Shown: positions 1-12,769 of the stretch, piece by piece | Numbering within the stretch: position 1 is the stretch's first letter | How the letters are laid out: each line of letters starts with the position of its first letter | Assembly (NCBI GenBank): GCA_028274465.1 | Contig: CM051456.1 | Coordinates: 14,721,745 to 14,785,744, forward strand | Direction of reading: 5' to 3' | Source of the DNA: Plantago ovata | Lineage: Eukaryota; Streptophyta; Magnoliopsida; Lamiales; Plantaginaceae | Length of the DNA: 64,000 bases | The notes under the pieces: model-generated | The model's input: the letters and a program-made list of their open reading frames with translations, nothing else | What the model was told of the DNA's origin: nothing | The model's database searches: none | Translations under genes and position numbers: made by a program

Positions 1-3000
1 CCTCAGGACGTATCGGATTCTGAGAGCAGTGATGGTGAGGAGGACTTTTTTTTTTTTTTGTCTGTCATTATGAAGTTCATGATCCATATATTCCATACCC
101 ATAATTATTATCGTACATATGGTAGGTGATGAATCCCGAGCAGAACTCCATGAGATGCTTGTTCCTGCTGCACTTAGAGAACCGTGGACAGGAGTCGGAA
201 CTTCTACTTATTTTACTTCATACTACATCAATATGTGTCCTAATCCAGCAGATAGGATATACAGAAGGTTTGGTCTTTATATTAAAATCCACTTCCTGAA
301 AAAGCTGCGGAGATGAAACTTGATCTGTCTTTGGCACGTGGTAGAATGGTTGGAACTCAGCTTGTTCCATCTGGAGTTGCCATATTTGATAACGATCAGG
401 TTAACTTCATAATCCCTTTACACAATTTTTCCACCTGCTAGCTTGAATTAAAAGTTTGATACTTATATTGCCAGATTGCGGCAGCTGAGAAGTTTCAGCG
501 TATGTTTCTCAAGATGATTCTTGACCGGAATGAATTTGTATCTGAATATGTGTCATTAGAAGACCATAGTGTTAACAAGTCATGCTCGTCGACGTTCTAT
601 CTACTATTACCTGTTATTAAGAATGAGCATGCGAAAATGTCTGTAGACTGGACACTTATCAGAAGATGTTTGTCATCACCAATTTTCGGGGAACCAGGTA
701 TCACATCCATCAATGAAGTTTCTGAAGATAAAAACCAGTTGCATCTCGCAAATGGTCGCAAAAGTATGGATGACATTGTGAACAGTTTGGTGTATGTCCC
801 ATGCAAATCTACATTTTTCTTTATTTCTGACATTTCGCAAGAGACAAATGGTTATAGCCCTTACGTCGATTCAGAAAGTCATTTGGAGCACTATATTGAA
901 AAGTAAGTCATATCATTTCCTTTATTCTTTTTTTAGCCATTAGATCTTTTAACGTATTCTCTACTATATGTAAGTTCTTGACCCTTCATTTCTGGTTTGA
1001 TATATATTTTACATGTGAGTTGTATCATGTGTCTTACAAATTCAACTCTAGTTTCAGAATTTTGCTAGTTCAGATAGCTGAAATTAGAGCTTTGCTTCAG
1101 CCAGATATTAGAGTGCCAATAAACTAATGCAAGAGCAGCCGTTTTTGTTTACTTAGATATGCATCTGAACATAGCTTAGTCACTTATTTTTTACATGTTA
1201 AACCAGTAAAAAACATGTTTCAGCACTTCAGTATCTGTACTTAATGGTTCAGAGAGCTTAAAAAATTATTGAACTACATTACTCTTTCATGCTTGCATTT
1301 CAGCTTTACTAAGCTATTTACTTGGTTTTGATAATTTACTACTAGTATTATTTTTTAATGAAATATAGTGGCAAACTATGTTAGGATTAGGTTTCTGAAA
1401 CCTGGAGGGCTGATAAAAAATGATCATGCATATCTCTTCTCCAGTAACAGATTAAGTATTTTGGGTTTGACATGTGTTGTCCATGGGGCTTGACATGATA
1501 GAGACATTTTATCATCATATGTCTGTATGATTCGTGGACCATCTTCTAGTGCGCTTTTCTTTTCTCCACTCCCCCTTTCTGCGTGTTGTTGTGATGCTGG
1601 GATTGGACATTTGCTGACACATGCACAATCTCCGCACTGTTATTATTTTCAGCTAATGTTCGCTGTTTTTTCTTTTCAGCTAATTTCAGATGATTCATAT
1701 TTTACTTTATAGGTTTGGTTTACATCTTGTGTACCCTGATCAACCGCTTCTGAGAGCAAAGCAACTTTTTGTTATGGACAACTTGCTGCGGAAAAAAAAC
1801 CAATCAGGTTCTTGATTTGCTGAAGTTGTTTGTTATCTCTAAACATATCTGTTATTGTTAATAGGATTTTAAATTCAGTTTACATTTTGCACTTTAGTTA
1901 TTCTTCAGAAAAAAAGTATTAAAAAAAATAAAAACAAATACGAGTTTATAGCGAAATTTGATATCAGGAAATGTTTTCTTCTGCCTCTTTTTAGATGCTC
2001 ATGCACTTCTATCCGAAGTCTGTATTCTTCCTATATCCAACTTCTCTCTCATTCCTTTAGACCTAGTTTCATGGATTCAGATGTGTAATATGGTAAGATA
2101 CAAATAAAAATTATGTGTACCCGTTTTGTAAATTTGAATAAGCAACCAAGTTGATACTGGTTCACCTTGAACCATTATTTGTCCAATTTTAGCTCTGTTG
2201 AAATTTTTTATAGTGGGTCACTTTCCACTGATGCAGACACTAGAAATAAGACCTATTTCAAAACGTATCGGCAGTCAAAGAAAAAGAATCAGCTGGCTTC
2301 TGTATCTTTGGAGTATCAGGGTATCCGTATCGGATACATATCCAATACAAAAATGTCATAGAAAATGATAATTACATGCTTCCTAGGCTATCTTAGACAT
2401 ACTCCCCCCTGTCCCAAATGAAAACATTATCCTTTTGCCACTTTGGGAGTTTGGGTGCGCTGGTAGAAACTTTCACACCTAGAATAGCAACTTTTATTCA
2501 CTTTATTCATTCTCTCTCATAGTTTAGCACCGACATACAACTTCTATTAATTCTTGTCATTATTTATTTGTTTTGTTAATTGTGGCGCACAAAACAAACG
2601 GGAATTTTTTATTTGGAACCGGTGTATATGTTTTCTTGGTGATTAGTATATTTGATATAGCCTTGGAATCTTGTAGTTGCCATACATGGCCGTCGTATTT
2701 CTTGTGTATCGTTTATGGTGGTTGCTATTTTATTTTTCTCATCTGTGAGTGAATTCCGAGTAATTTTTTAATTATTCTACTATGCTTTAGACACTGTTGC
2801 TTATGTTTTTGAAACTCCAGGAGAATGGCGAGAAAAAGAAGAACACTTCATTGAATTACCTCCTGAGATATGCCAGTTAAAAATTATTGGTTTTTCGAAA
2901 GATATCGGGAGTTCTTTGTCCTTGTTACCCTCAATTATGCATCGTCTTGAAAGCACTCTTGTGGCGATTGAATTGAAGGAAAAATTAGTTGCTTCATTCC

Positions 3001-6000
3001 CTGAAGCAGCAGAAGTTACTGCAGATCGTGTAAGACTTTATTCATGTAGAGATCAGCATTGCAATTTCTGTTTGTTGTTTTCTCCAGTGACATGCAATTT
3101 ACCATGCTGATAATTGATCTGTTTCATAGATTCTTGAAGCACTGACAACCGAAAGATGCAGTGAACACTTTTCTCTTGAGAGGCTTGAAGTTCTTGGTGA
3201 TGCATTTCTCAAGTTTGCAGTTGGCAGGCATGTTTTCCTCAAGTATAGTGCCTTAGATGAAGGGCAGCTAACCAGGAAGCGCTCTAACATTGTTAACAAT
3301 TCTAATTTACTCAAGGTGGCAACAAGACATAATTTACAGGTAGTTGAGTGTTTCTTTCCTAATTACTTGAAGTTTTGAGTTTTCGTTTCTAGTAAAATTT
3401 CTTTAATGGGGATGTCAGGACTGCTGAATTTACTAGGATTTGAAGCGAGAATCTATGGTCTTATGGGAGGAAGTTACAGTGTTTATAGTTAGCTGTCTTC
3501 TATAATAACTCACGATTATGGAAACTGTTTAGGTTCTTGCTTGTGGTGAAGGTATTGGCATATTAATTGTGATATTTGAATTCCTAACCTCATAACCTAT
3601 CACTACCTCTGTTTCTTAATATAAAATGTTTTAGTGATTGTGTCATTTTTAAAATATAATAAGATGTTCTAGCTACTTTTAACTACATTATTTTTTCATC
3701 TACTTGTACCCTTTAAGGTCGATATATTATTTTATTTTTAACTTTCTTTTATAATTAATAGGGGTACTAGAGGAAAAAAAGAAGCTTACTTGATATGTCT
3801 GTAATCACCTTAAACGCCTTATTTTAGAAAGAGGTAGTTGGGGGGGGGGGGGGGTGAAGGACCTTGAAGTCTTATAGTGGATCTTTTGGTATTACGTTGA
3901 AACGATCAGATTTTCCTCTTAAGAGGAAAGGACCTCGTCATTATCTTTATTTCATATCAAGGACTATCTATGGAAGTATACATATTTTCATGTCATGAAC
4001 TTGCTTATTTAATGGCAGTAAGCTCTTTTGTTTGGAGGTGTACTGAAAGAGTAGACAAAAATGTTTACTTGGTTGTCTATTACATTTTTGTAGTTTATCT
4101 TTGTAAACTCTATATTTCAGGTATATATACGTGATGAATCATTTGAACCAGACCAATTCTTTGCATTTGGCCGTCCTTGTCCAGTAAGTTGTGATAAGGA
4201 AAATGAGAAGATTTTACATCCTCTACGCAATGGTAAGAAACATGGACCAAATGTGAAAGTGCAGTGCAACAAATGTCATCACTGGTTGCATAAGAAGACC
4301 ATTGCTGATGTTGTTGAGGCACTCGTTGGAGCATTTATTGTCGATAGTGGCTTCAAAGCAGCAACTGCATTTCTTAGCTGGCTTGGCGTGCAAGTAGAGC
4401 TTACACACACTCAAATTAGCAGTATCTGCTCCGAAAGCAAAATGTTTCTGCCCCTTGCTGATCAAACAGATGTAAACACCATTGAAAAGATGCTTGGTTA
4501 CACATTTGACCATAAAGGTTTGCTCATTCAGGCCTTTATTCATCCATCCTTCAACAATCTGTTGGGTGGTTGTTACCAGGTATGCCCTACTGTCGTATAA
4601 TTTTTAAAAGTATTAATAATTAGTCCAAATTACTGCTCATAAGTATAAGGTAATTGTTGAGTTTCTGCTTTAGTTCTAACATGCATTTGAATCTCTTGAA
4701 CTAGAGACTTGAATTTCTGGGAGATGCTGTCTTGGATTACTTGATCACGTCTTATCTATATTCGGTATACCCAAAATTGAAACCTGGCCATTTAACCGAT
4801 TTAAGATCACTAGCAGTGAACAACATTTCCTTTGCTGAAGTTGCTGGACGAAGGTCTTTCCACAATTTTGTTATTTGTGATTCTACTGTCCTCCGAGATG
4901 CAATGAATAAGTACGTGAACAACATTGGAATTTCAGAGACAGCTAAAGGGCACTTTGAAGAGAAGAGTTGTCCAAAGGTTGTCGTTCTGGATCCTTCTAT
5001 GTGCTTGTTTTGTTTCAGCCTAATACAGATCCTGTTTCATATAAAATCTTTGGTTTATATATGGTTCTTTTTTATTTTTGACATGTCAATTTGGTGATTT
5101 TTCCACTTTGGATTTTACAACTCTTGCACAAGCATATATCTGCCGGAATGTCATGTTGGGAATAAATAAGTAAGATTGGGTCAGCATGTGTAGGTCTGGT
5201 GTATCAATGTTGTTGAACATGGAACTATGAGTTCAGGCATTCAGATATGACTATATATATATTCCTGGACTAAGCTCTTAAAACAGTTGGCATGCCCTGT
5301 TGCGTCTCTGTACATACTTATCATACAAGAATCATTTATGCTTGGTTTCATTTTAAATTAATTTCGTGCATCACAGCCATTTTTCTTTGTATCATATAGA
5401 TGTGAATAAATAGAGCTCTATGTATAGTTGGACTCGTGTGTGTGCATGCTGTATCTTTTGATGGATATATGTGCAGTCCCCGAGTAATTTTAGTGCCGCT
5501 TGCTATTATCACACGGCTGCAAATGTCATGCAATGCTTCATCAGCTATCAGCTATAGTGAGATTTCAGAATTTATATCTTGCAGGTTAAAGAAATAGAAA
5601 CATAAATTTATGGTTCTGAATGATTATGGCTGTGTTAATCATGTTAGAGTGCATAGATTCATGGTCTGACCGACTATTAGCCTGAAATTCGATAATTGCT
5701 TAAGCTTTGGGATGTACTTTTGATTGGTTCAGGTCTTAGGTGACTTGGTCGAATCATGTATGGGTGCACTTTTCCTCGACACAGGGTTTGATCTAAACCG
5801 TACGTGGAAGACAATGATATACTTGCTGGATCCAATTATTTCTTATTCCAAGCTCCAGCTTAATCCTCTAAGGGAACTTCAAGAACTTTGCCAATTCCAT
5901 AATTGGGAGGTAAAGATTTCTTCGTCGAAGAAAGATGGTAAATTCTCATGTGAAATTAAAGTGGATGAAAAGGGGGCATTTGCAACTGCTTCTTCCTCCC

Positions 6001-7854
6001 ACATTAGTGGCAAAGCTGCTAAAAGAATGGCTGCAAGACAAGTATTTGACAGCCTGCAGGTGATCTTTTAGCATAACGTAACTCTCTAGTTTTGTGTTTC
6101 AAATTTTCATCTGTTTCTGCTTGAATTTAGTGAAGTCTTAACATTTAAAATACGTTTACGTAAATTCGTTGACGTAAATTTGATAGTAGCAATTGTTATG
6201 TACTCCCTCAGACCCATTAGTAATGTAGCATTTGTCTTTTGTAACGGTTTTAGAAACTTATAAAATACGGAGATATAGTGCCTTGAGGTAGATTGGTTTA
6301 GAGAGGATGAATAAAGAATGTAAGTGGGGTGCTTTTCATATAAAGAATGAATATTTTGTAGTTTGTTCCTATTAATTGGTTTAGAGAGGATGAATAAAGA
6401 ATGCAAGTGGGGTGCTTTTTATATAAAGAATGAATATTTTGTAGTTTGTTCCTTTTAACGTTATGAACGCGGGCTATGATGTTGCAAACTACCCACTATG
6501 TTATTGATGGATCATTGCCTATCTTGGGTTGTTATTTTCTTACTAAATTGCTTGCCCTTTGGTTTCTCATTTTGTAGGCCCAAGGTCACAGGTCCAAATC
6601 AAAATCACTGGAAGAAGTACTTAGGAAAAGTAAAAGGAATGAAGCAAAATTGATTGGGTATGATGAGGTGCCCACTCATGAAAATGCCAAACCCCATTTG
6701 GTGAGTTTGCAGAAAGTTTCTGAAAGCGATTGCAATGACAAAGTATGTTCTGTGAACAAGAGGACATCCACTATCAATTATGACAAGGTTGCCAGGCCTA
6801 CTGGACAGCCTCCTGTACATGAGGTTTCTAAACACCTCTCTGCAGCAGGCATCCATGGAAATGGCTGGTCCCAAAACTCACCTGCAATCCGTCACAACAT
6901 TCCCTGCAGTGCTGAGTCTGCTGACACGCAGAGATCAGGTTCTGGACAGCCTCCTTTACCACATGAGGTTTCAGAACACCTTTCTACACCAAGTGTCCAT
7001 GTAAATGGCTGCTCCCAAAATTCACCTGCAATCAGTCGCAACAGTGCTGACACACAGGGATCAGGTACTGTCTTAATTTTAGAAGGGCATTATTCATTTT
7101 ACAATATGTTCTAACTTGGATTACTATTCAGGTTCTGCTTGCTCTATATCGGCAAAGTCACGTCTGTATGAAGTATGCATTGCCAACTGCTGGAAACCAC
7201 CCTTATTTGAATGCTGTAAAGAGGAGGGTCCTAGCCATTTAAAAGAGTAAGTTATCAGCTTCAGTCATAATGATGCTTGTCACTTGAAGCTTAGTAGTTA
7301 TAAACTCCAGATTATGTAAGGATCTGTGAGCACACAAGTTACAAATGGTTTATCAGTAAGATTTTGAATTAGTATATAGAACTGTCACAGAACCATTCTT
7401 GTGTGAACTTCTATATCTTCTTTCTCATTGGATATTTACACTTCAGTTCACTGGAGGAATTTTCAAAATTTTCATCAGTTTTCCGAATGTTCTTATCATG
7501 GTGCTTCCTGTTATCTACGAGTTTACTGAATTTTCTTACTCATGTGAAATCTCATAGCACACTTATTTTTATTTACTTGGTGTGATCAGGATTCTTTTGA
7601 TCGAAGGTTACATAAATAGCAGTGGTTTTTCTTGTTAAAACATTATTATATTTACACACCGAGTACTGAGGAATGGTTGTTTCTGCAGATTCATTATCAA
7701 AGTTGTGTTGCAAATTGAAGAATCGCAAGATGAAATATTTGAGTTCTATGGGGAACCTCGATTGAGAAAGAAGGATGCTGCTGAGAGCGCAGCAGAAGGT
7801 GCACTTTGGTACTTGAAACATGAAGGGTATGTATGGGATCAGAAACGACGTTAG
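1..7854 (+). CDS. DCL4: Dicer-like protein 4, 3' part of gene (5' end outside window)
   Basis: DCL4 cuts long dsRNA into 21-nt siRNAs (ta-siRNA, antiviral and transgene silencing) in the nucleus. Exons read: 1-34, 126-399, 475-902, 1713-1807, 2821-3029, 3130-3339, 4121-4579, 4705-4978, 5733-6059, 6578-7064, 7132-7246, 7689-7854, all with GT-AG junctions in phase. The PAZ part (FYLLLPV at about 595) is followed by RNase IIIa ([13 protein letters not shown] at 3180; [15 protein letters not shown] at 4291) and RNase IIIb ([13 protein letters not shown] at 4705; [12 protein letters not shown] at 5739), with the acidic E/D catalytic positions present. dsRBD1 is at about 5865-6059 and dsRBD2 at 7150-7850, beginning [12 protein letters not shown]. 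The IIIa-IIIb and C-terminal segments match DCL4 rather than DCL1, 2 or 3. One oddity: exon 126-399 changes frame by -1 near an A4 run at 284-287, where A5 would restore the family sequence. The DCL4 assignment is firm; whether the locus is functional depends on that base. Confidence 0.93.
3604..3836. mobile_element. Stowaway-like MITE in a DCL4 intron
   Basis: Terminal inverted repeats of about 30 bp are seen: the left end reads CTACCTCTGTTTCTTAATAT and the right end is its imperfect complement, ending AGAAAGAGGTAG. TA dinucleotides flank both ends, the target site of Tc1/mariner-derived Stowaway elements. It is non-autonomous, with no coding capacity, and lies in the intron 3340-4120. Confidence 0.65.
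3840..3854 (+). repeat. G15 homopolymer
   Basis: A run of fifteen G lies just right of the Stowaway end in a DCL4 intron. Its length is unlikely to be reliable in an assembly. Confidence 0.9.
6292..6457 (+). repeat. 83-bp tandem duplication in a DCL4 intron
   Basis: Two near-identical 83-bp copies lie head to tail, each beginning ATTGGTTTAGAGAGGATGAA (starts 6292 and 6375) and ending near GTTTGTTCC. They sit in intron 6060-6577. About 90 bp upstream, near 6201, is a Stowaway-like end (ACTCCCTCAGACCCATTAG), so the duplicated block may lie within an old element. Confidence 0.85.
6800..7064 (+). repeat. Two-copy internal repeat in the DCL4 inter-dsRBD linker
   Basis: Within one DCL4 coding exon the segments 6800-6940 and 6941-7064 encode two similar stretches of about 41-47 residues. 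Both contain GQPP, HEVS-HLS, NG-SQNSPAI and SADTQ-SG in the same order. The duplication is in frame. It lengthens the low-complexity linker between dsRBD1 and dsRBD2 without touching either domain. Confidence 0.85.
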
Positions 7855-8395
7855 TGAAATGAGAATAGACCGATTTAGACTGTATCATGTTATTATACTA
7901 GAGGATGACCAACCTGTACATCGGTGTATATTAGATTGTCCATCTCTGTATAGTGTAAGGATTATGAATGAACAGGTCAATTGATGATAAATAACTCTTG
8001 TACTGAACTAGAGAATGTTGGGGGGAAAAATACAGTGCTTTAATTTGTATGCATAAAATTTCAGTAACATGGTACAAAATTGTTGCGGTTTATTCTGTTC
8101 TTTCATCTAACACTTGTGAGGATCTGGCTTTGTATTTCTAGAACCTAATTCTAAAGGGGAAAAAAAGTAGTTATAGCACAAGTTTGATCATAAAATGAAA
8201 AACAAAACATTTGAGTATAAAGCAATTGACCAACTCTACTAAGACTTGGATTCTCAACCGGATTCTTAGCCTTCTTCAAATGTCATCTAAAGCTTCTGGG
8301 TCACTACCACTTATTTAGAAAACACACAACAAACAGAAACGTCTGTCAATCTCGCCTGGATCTTTAGCATTCTTCAAGTTTCACAGGTTTGGTTC
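7855..8395. other. Intergenic, between convergent DCL4 and H+-ATPase 3' ends
   Basis: These 541 bases separate two stop codons that face each other, so they should contain both 3' UTRs and poly(A) sites. I see no other gene. Confidence 0.7.
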
Positions 8396-11300
8396 TTAGA
8401 CGGTGTAGTGTTGCTGGATGGTCTCAATATCCAATCCCTTCAGCTTCACCACAGATTCGACATGACCTTTCAGAGTGTGAAGCTCCCTCAACCTGTAAGG
8501 TCACTCGATTATATACAAGGTGTTTCCGTTGTTTGTAAACCATTATAGAACTCTTATGCAGGTGAAGGATCAGGAGAATACCTTGCAACTTCGGCTCTCT
8601 TCTTAGCTTGCTCTGCAATTTCAGACAATTCTTTATGGGTGCTGAGAGACGAACCCTCTGTAGTTGAGAGACCGTGAAGGGTACGTTGAGCCACTGCCCA
8701 CTGTGCTTCTCTCTCACCCTTTCCGTAATCCTTCTTGGTTGTGAAAGCGGTCTAATGCGTTCAAAGTAAAAGATGATATGAATACATGCATAAAAAACAA
8801 ACCTTGTCCAGAGGATTTGAAATGCTAACTATATAGCTTGGTATAGTATGCTGCAATATTTTCATACGTACCCTATTCTGGATCATGTTGTCCCATGCTT
8901 TGCCACTCAATGCATACCGGATGATGAACTTGAGAATGTCGAGTGGAATATAGGTAACAATGCTATAGATCCAGATAACTCCACACCAACCCCAGCCAAT
9001 GCCTTGAATTCTCGCGAATCCCCAGCTTGCGTATGCAGCAATAATTGTGGCAAGCTAAAGAACCAGCAACACAACATTATGCATATGAGTGTGAAAACTT
9101 CAGTACAGAAATTGTTCTTTCTAGGGTAACTCACCAACTGGGCAATCAGGAAAGCACCAAGAAGCAATAAACCTGGGCGTTCAATTAATGACCAGCTTCG
9201 TGACCTTGTCACGAAGATGAGTGCTTGACTGATAATGCTCACTTGAAGGTACAAGGCAGCAGTAAGCTCTCTAGGATTTTCCCTAATGGAATGTACATGG
9301 AAGTTCGCCTATTAAAAAGTAGCAGGCGTCATTTATATAACTAATATAATCAAATATATGATGAAATCTAGTGTATGTAAGGAGGTATAGGAGAACTAAC
9401 TCACACTGAAGAAGTCAGTATCAGATGCAAGGTAGAAAAAGAGAACTGTCATGAGAGCCATGTATGTTCCAAGGACGACGCCAGTGGCAAAGATTTCCTT
9501 CAACTTCCACGAGTCGGGAACTGGAGATGGCTTCACCCTATCCTTGGAGATGGTCATGATTGTTCCATCATTGAGAATTGCAATGATAAGGACCATGAAT
9601 GGGGAGAAGTCAAACTTCCAGATGAGTGCAATGAGCATGAAACCCATGACAATACGGATAGTGATGGAAACTGCATAAATGGTGTAATTCTTCATCCTCT
9701 GGAAGATGGCTCTGCTTGTCAGCACTGCACTCACGATAACACTAAGTCCCGGTTCTGTCAGGACTATGTCTGAGGCACCCCTGGCAGCATCAGTTGCATC
9801 TGCCACAGCAATTCCAATATCTGCTTTCTTGAGAGCCGGTGCATCATTTACACCATCTCCAGTCATACCACAAATGTGCTTCTTATCTTGTAGTCTCTTA
9901 ACAATCTCATACTTGTGCTCTGTGGACAAGAAAAGAAACTCCCACTCAACATTTGTTGGAACAAAGCGTTTTTCTTATGTATTTGGTTGGATATATTTTG
10001 TTTTACCTGGGAAGACTCCGGCAAAACCATCAGCTTTTTCAATGAGCTCATCGATAGGGATTGAAGCAATAGACTCATCCTTGCACTGGCCAAGAAGGGA
10101 TGACGATGGATACATGTTCGTTCCCATACCAAGCCTACGGCCAGTCTCTTTACCAATGGCAAGCTGATCACCTGTTATCATCTTCACGTTGACACCAAGA
10201 TCAAGAGCTTTTCTTATAGTCTCTGCACTATCGTGCCTTGGGGGATCAAATAGCGGCAACAGACCAACAAACTCCCAGGGACTGCCATCACTGTCTTTGT
10301 TTTTCTCAGGTATATCCTATACATTCAGAGGAACACATTGTCATGACCCAAGTTACTCAACAGAAACAATGTGAAACTATAGAAATACATTATATAATGC
10401 ATGCACCTGTTGTGCAACACCAAGAGAACGAAGACCACGGTTTGCAAAATCGTCAATGATAGCAAGAGCCCTCTTTCTGACCTCCCCTTTAAGTTCACAG
10501 AGATCAAGAATCTATCCAATTGTAGAAGAACATGTTAATAGTGTATTTTATAAGATTTATTTTATGTACTAGGATTTAATACTTCCTTACTTGCTCGGGG
10601 GCTCCCTTGCTGCACCTATGCCACTCTCCATTGGCATCGTAATATGTGATTGCAGTACGTTTATCCACAGGATTGAAGGGCAAGAAGTGCACTTCAGTGA
10701 TTCCAGCTCTTGCCTCCTTGGGATCAGCAAGCATGTTAACAATGGAAGCATCAATAGCGTCTTGATTCTCGACCCTGGAAGCCCTGGCTGCGATCAACAC
10801 AACAGTGTCCTTGTCCATGTTCTTTGGGAAAACCTCGATCAAGCTCTTGTCAACCGTCAACTTGTTGAGCGTGAGAGTTCCAGTTTTGTCACTGCACAAC
10901 ACATCCATGCCAGCCATTTCCTCGATGGCAGTCATTCTCTTGGTGATGGCACCTTGCTGTGCTAGCCTATGGGATCCAATAGCCATGGTTACAGACAAAA
11001 CAGTTGGCATGGCAATTGGGATACCTCCAATGAGCAATACAAGCAGGTTATCGATTCCATCTCTGTAGCTTCTACGTTGAATCGCATACATTATTAAAAT
11101 TTCAATAACCATGCCAATGCCAATGGAACAGATGCAGAAGTTCCCAATAGCCGTCAACACCTAGTAGCCAGAGAGAACATATCCAATGTTAGATACACAG
11201 ACAGAGATTATGATTATGTGACAATTGTTGCACGGTAGGTATGTTACCTTTTGGAAGTGGCCAACATTGTTGGTACTATCAACAAGATGAGCAGCCTTGC

Positions 11301-12277
11301 CAAAGAAGGTATGGACACCAGTGGCAATAACGACAGCCTCGAGTTCACCTTGCTTACAAGTGGAGCCAGAGAAGACACCATCACCAGGGTTCTTGGTAAC
11401 AGGAAGAGATTCACCAGTGAGAGCAGACTGATCAATCTTAAGAGGATCACCTTCCAAAAGACGACAATCAGCAGGGATAATGTCACCCAACTTGACACTG
11501 ATCAAATCACCAGGAACCAAGATTGAAGCCTCTTGCTCACTCCACTTGCCATCTCTCAAAACCTTGGTTTTCGGAGCAAGGCCAGCCATAAGAGCAGCTG
11601 CAGCATTTCCAGCATTGTTTTCTTCGATAAAACTGATTGTAGAGTTTATAATAAGCAACACTGTGATACCAACGAAATCTTGCCAGTCCGGAGGTTTGCC
11701 CTGCACCAGCAGCCATGTCAGAATTTTATTCAAACTTACATATATATAAACAAAAAGAACATTTTAGTATCTTTTAGTATAATAATAATTTACGCACCCC
11801 TCCGTTGGCCAAAACAATGGCCATGAGAGCAGCACATTCCATAACCCATGAAAGAGGATTCCACATAAATCCCAAAAACTTGAGGAATTTGCTCTCTTTT
11901 TTCTCCTCAAGCTTGTTTTGGCCGAATATTTCGAGCCTTGTTGCTCCTTCATCTGATGTCAAACCTGATCTTGAACATTTTAGCCGTTGGAACACTTCTT
12001 CAATTGGGATATTTTCCTGCATTTATCCATCATATATTAAATGATTAAATCACAATCACTTTACAATAAATCATCTTGGCCATATGGATTCTAATAGTTT
12101 CTGCTCTAATCAGGCTTTGCATTCCAACAATACTAGATTAGAACCATATTTGCAAAACAATTGACAAATTATATGATTGTGTAAGGATAATAAATCAGAG
12201 ATTTTAAATACAATTGCATGACTTACGAGATCAACAGTCTCATCTCTGATCCCCTCTAAGTCGCCTTTTGAGGCCAT
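8396..12277 (-). CDS. Plasma-membrane H+-ATPase (P3A-type proton pump)
   Basis: This pump exports protons across the plasma membrane using ATP, energising secondary transport and acidifying the wall. Eleven exons on the minus strand: 12227-12277, 11798-12016, 11248-11700, 10591-11160, 10407-10511, 10007-10316, 9405-9919, 9135-9308, 8872-9054, 8582-8751, 8396-8492. They total 2847 bp, or 948 residues, the usual length for plant AHA proteins. The start [17 protein letters not shown] and end QQHYTV are typical. Seen motifs include LTGES in the actuator loop, the phosphorylation motif [32 protein letters not shown], and the membrane helices. The C-terminal autoinhibitory domain ends in YTV; in this family phosphorylation of the penultimate Thr recruits 14-3-3 proteins. 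No frame break is seen. The subfamily member (AHA1-11) was not resolved. Confidence 0.97.
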
Positions 12278-12769
12278 ATTGATAATTATGTTTTTGTTTC
12301 CTGCTCAAATGACTTGAACGAGGATAGTAGTAATAATAAGAAAGATTATTGATTGAGAGAGGTGAAAATGTTGTGTCTCCCTCTAAGAGGAAGTAAATGC
12401 TAGCATCTCGCTTATTGTGTAATTACAAATGCTCGACTGAATATGACGATAGTGAACTACTTGCAATATAAGGGCTTCTTATTTCCATTCTTACATTGAG
12501 ACAATGCCGGAGAATCAACCATTTATGAGGTAAGGTGTCAAGTTTTCCTAAATATTGACACTAGTTTTTACTATATTTGGAGTTCTTGCCTTGAAACATG
12601 CTATGTCATTCTTGGACTTTTTCTATCATAAAAACTAGCAAATAACCCGTCGAATTTCGACCGGAAATAGTAAATTCGCAAATAATTAAATGAAGATCAA
12701 TAAAAATAAATAATATCATTCTTTTTCTTTTTTTATTGACAAAATATCGTAGAACAATCACATCAAATG
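12278..12769. promoter_or_regulatory. Upstream region of the H+-ATPase gene
   Basis: This should hold the 5' UTR and promoter of the minus-strand ATPase. I could not identify a clear TATA box or other named site. From about 12640 the sequence grades into the 42-bp array, so the distal promoter abuts the repeat. Confidence 0.4.

Noticed and set aside
2400-2625. Second Stowaway-like element in a DCL4 intron
   Set aside because: One end (ACTCCCCCCTGTCCCAAAT) is seen, but a convincing matching right end is not.
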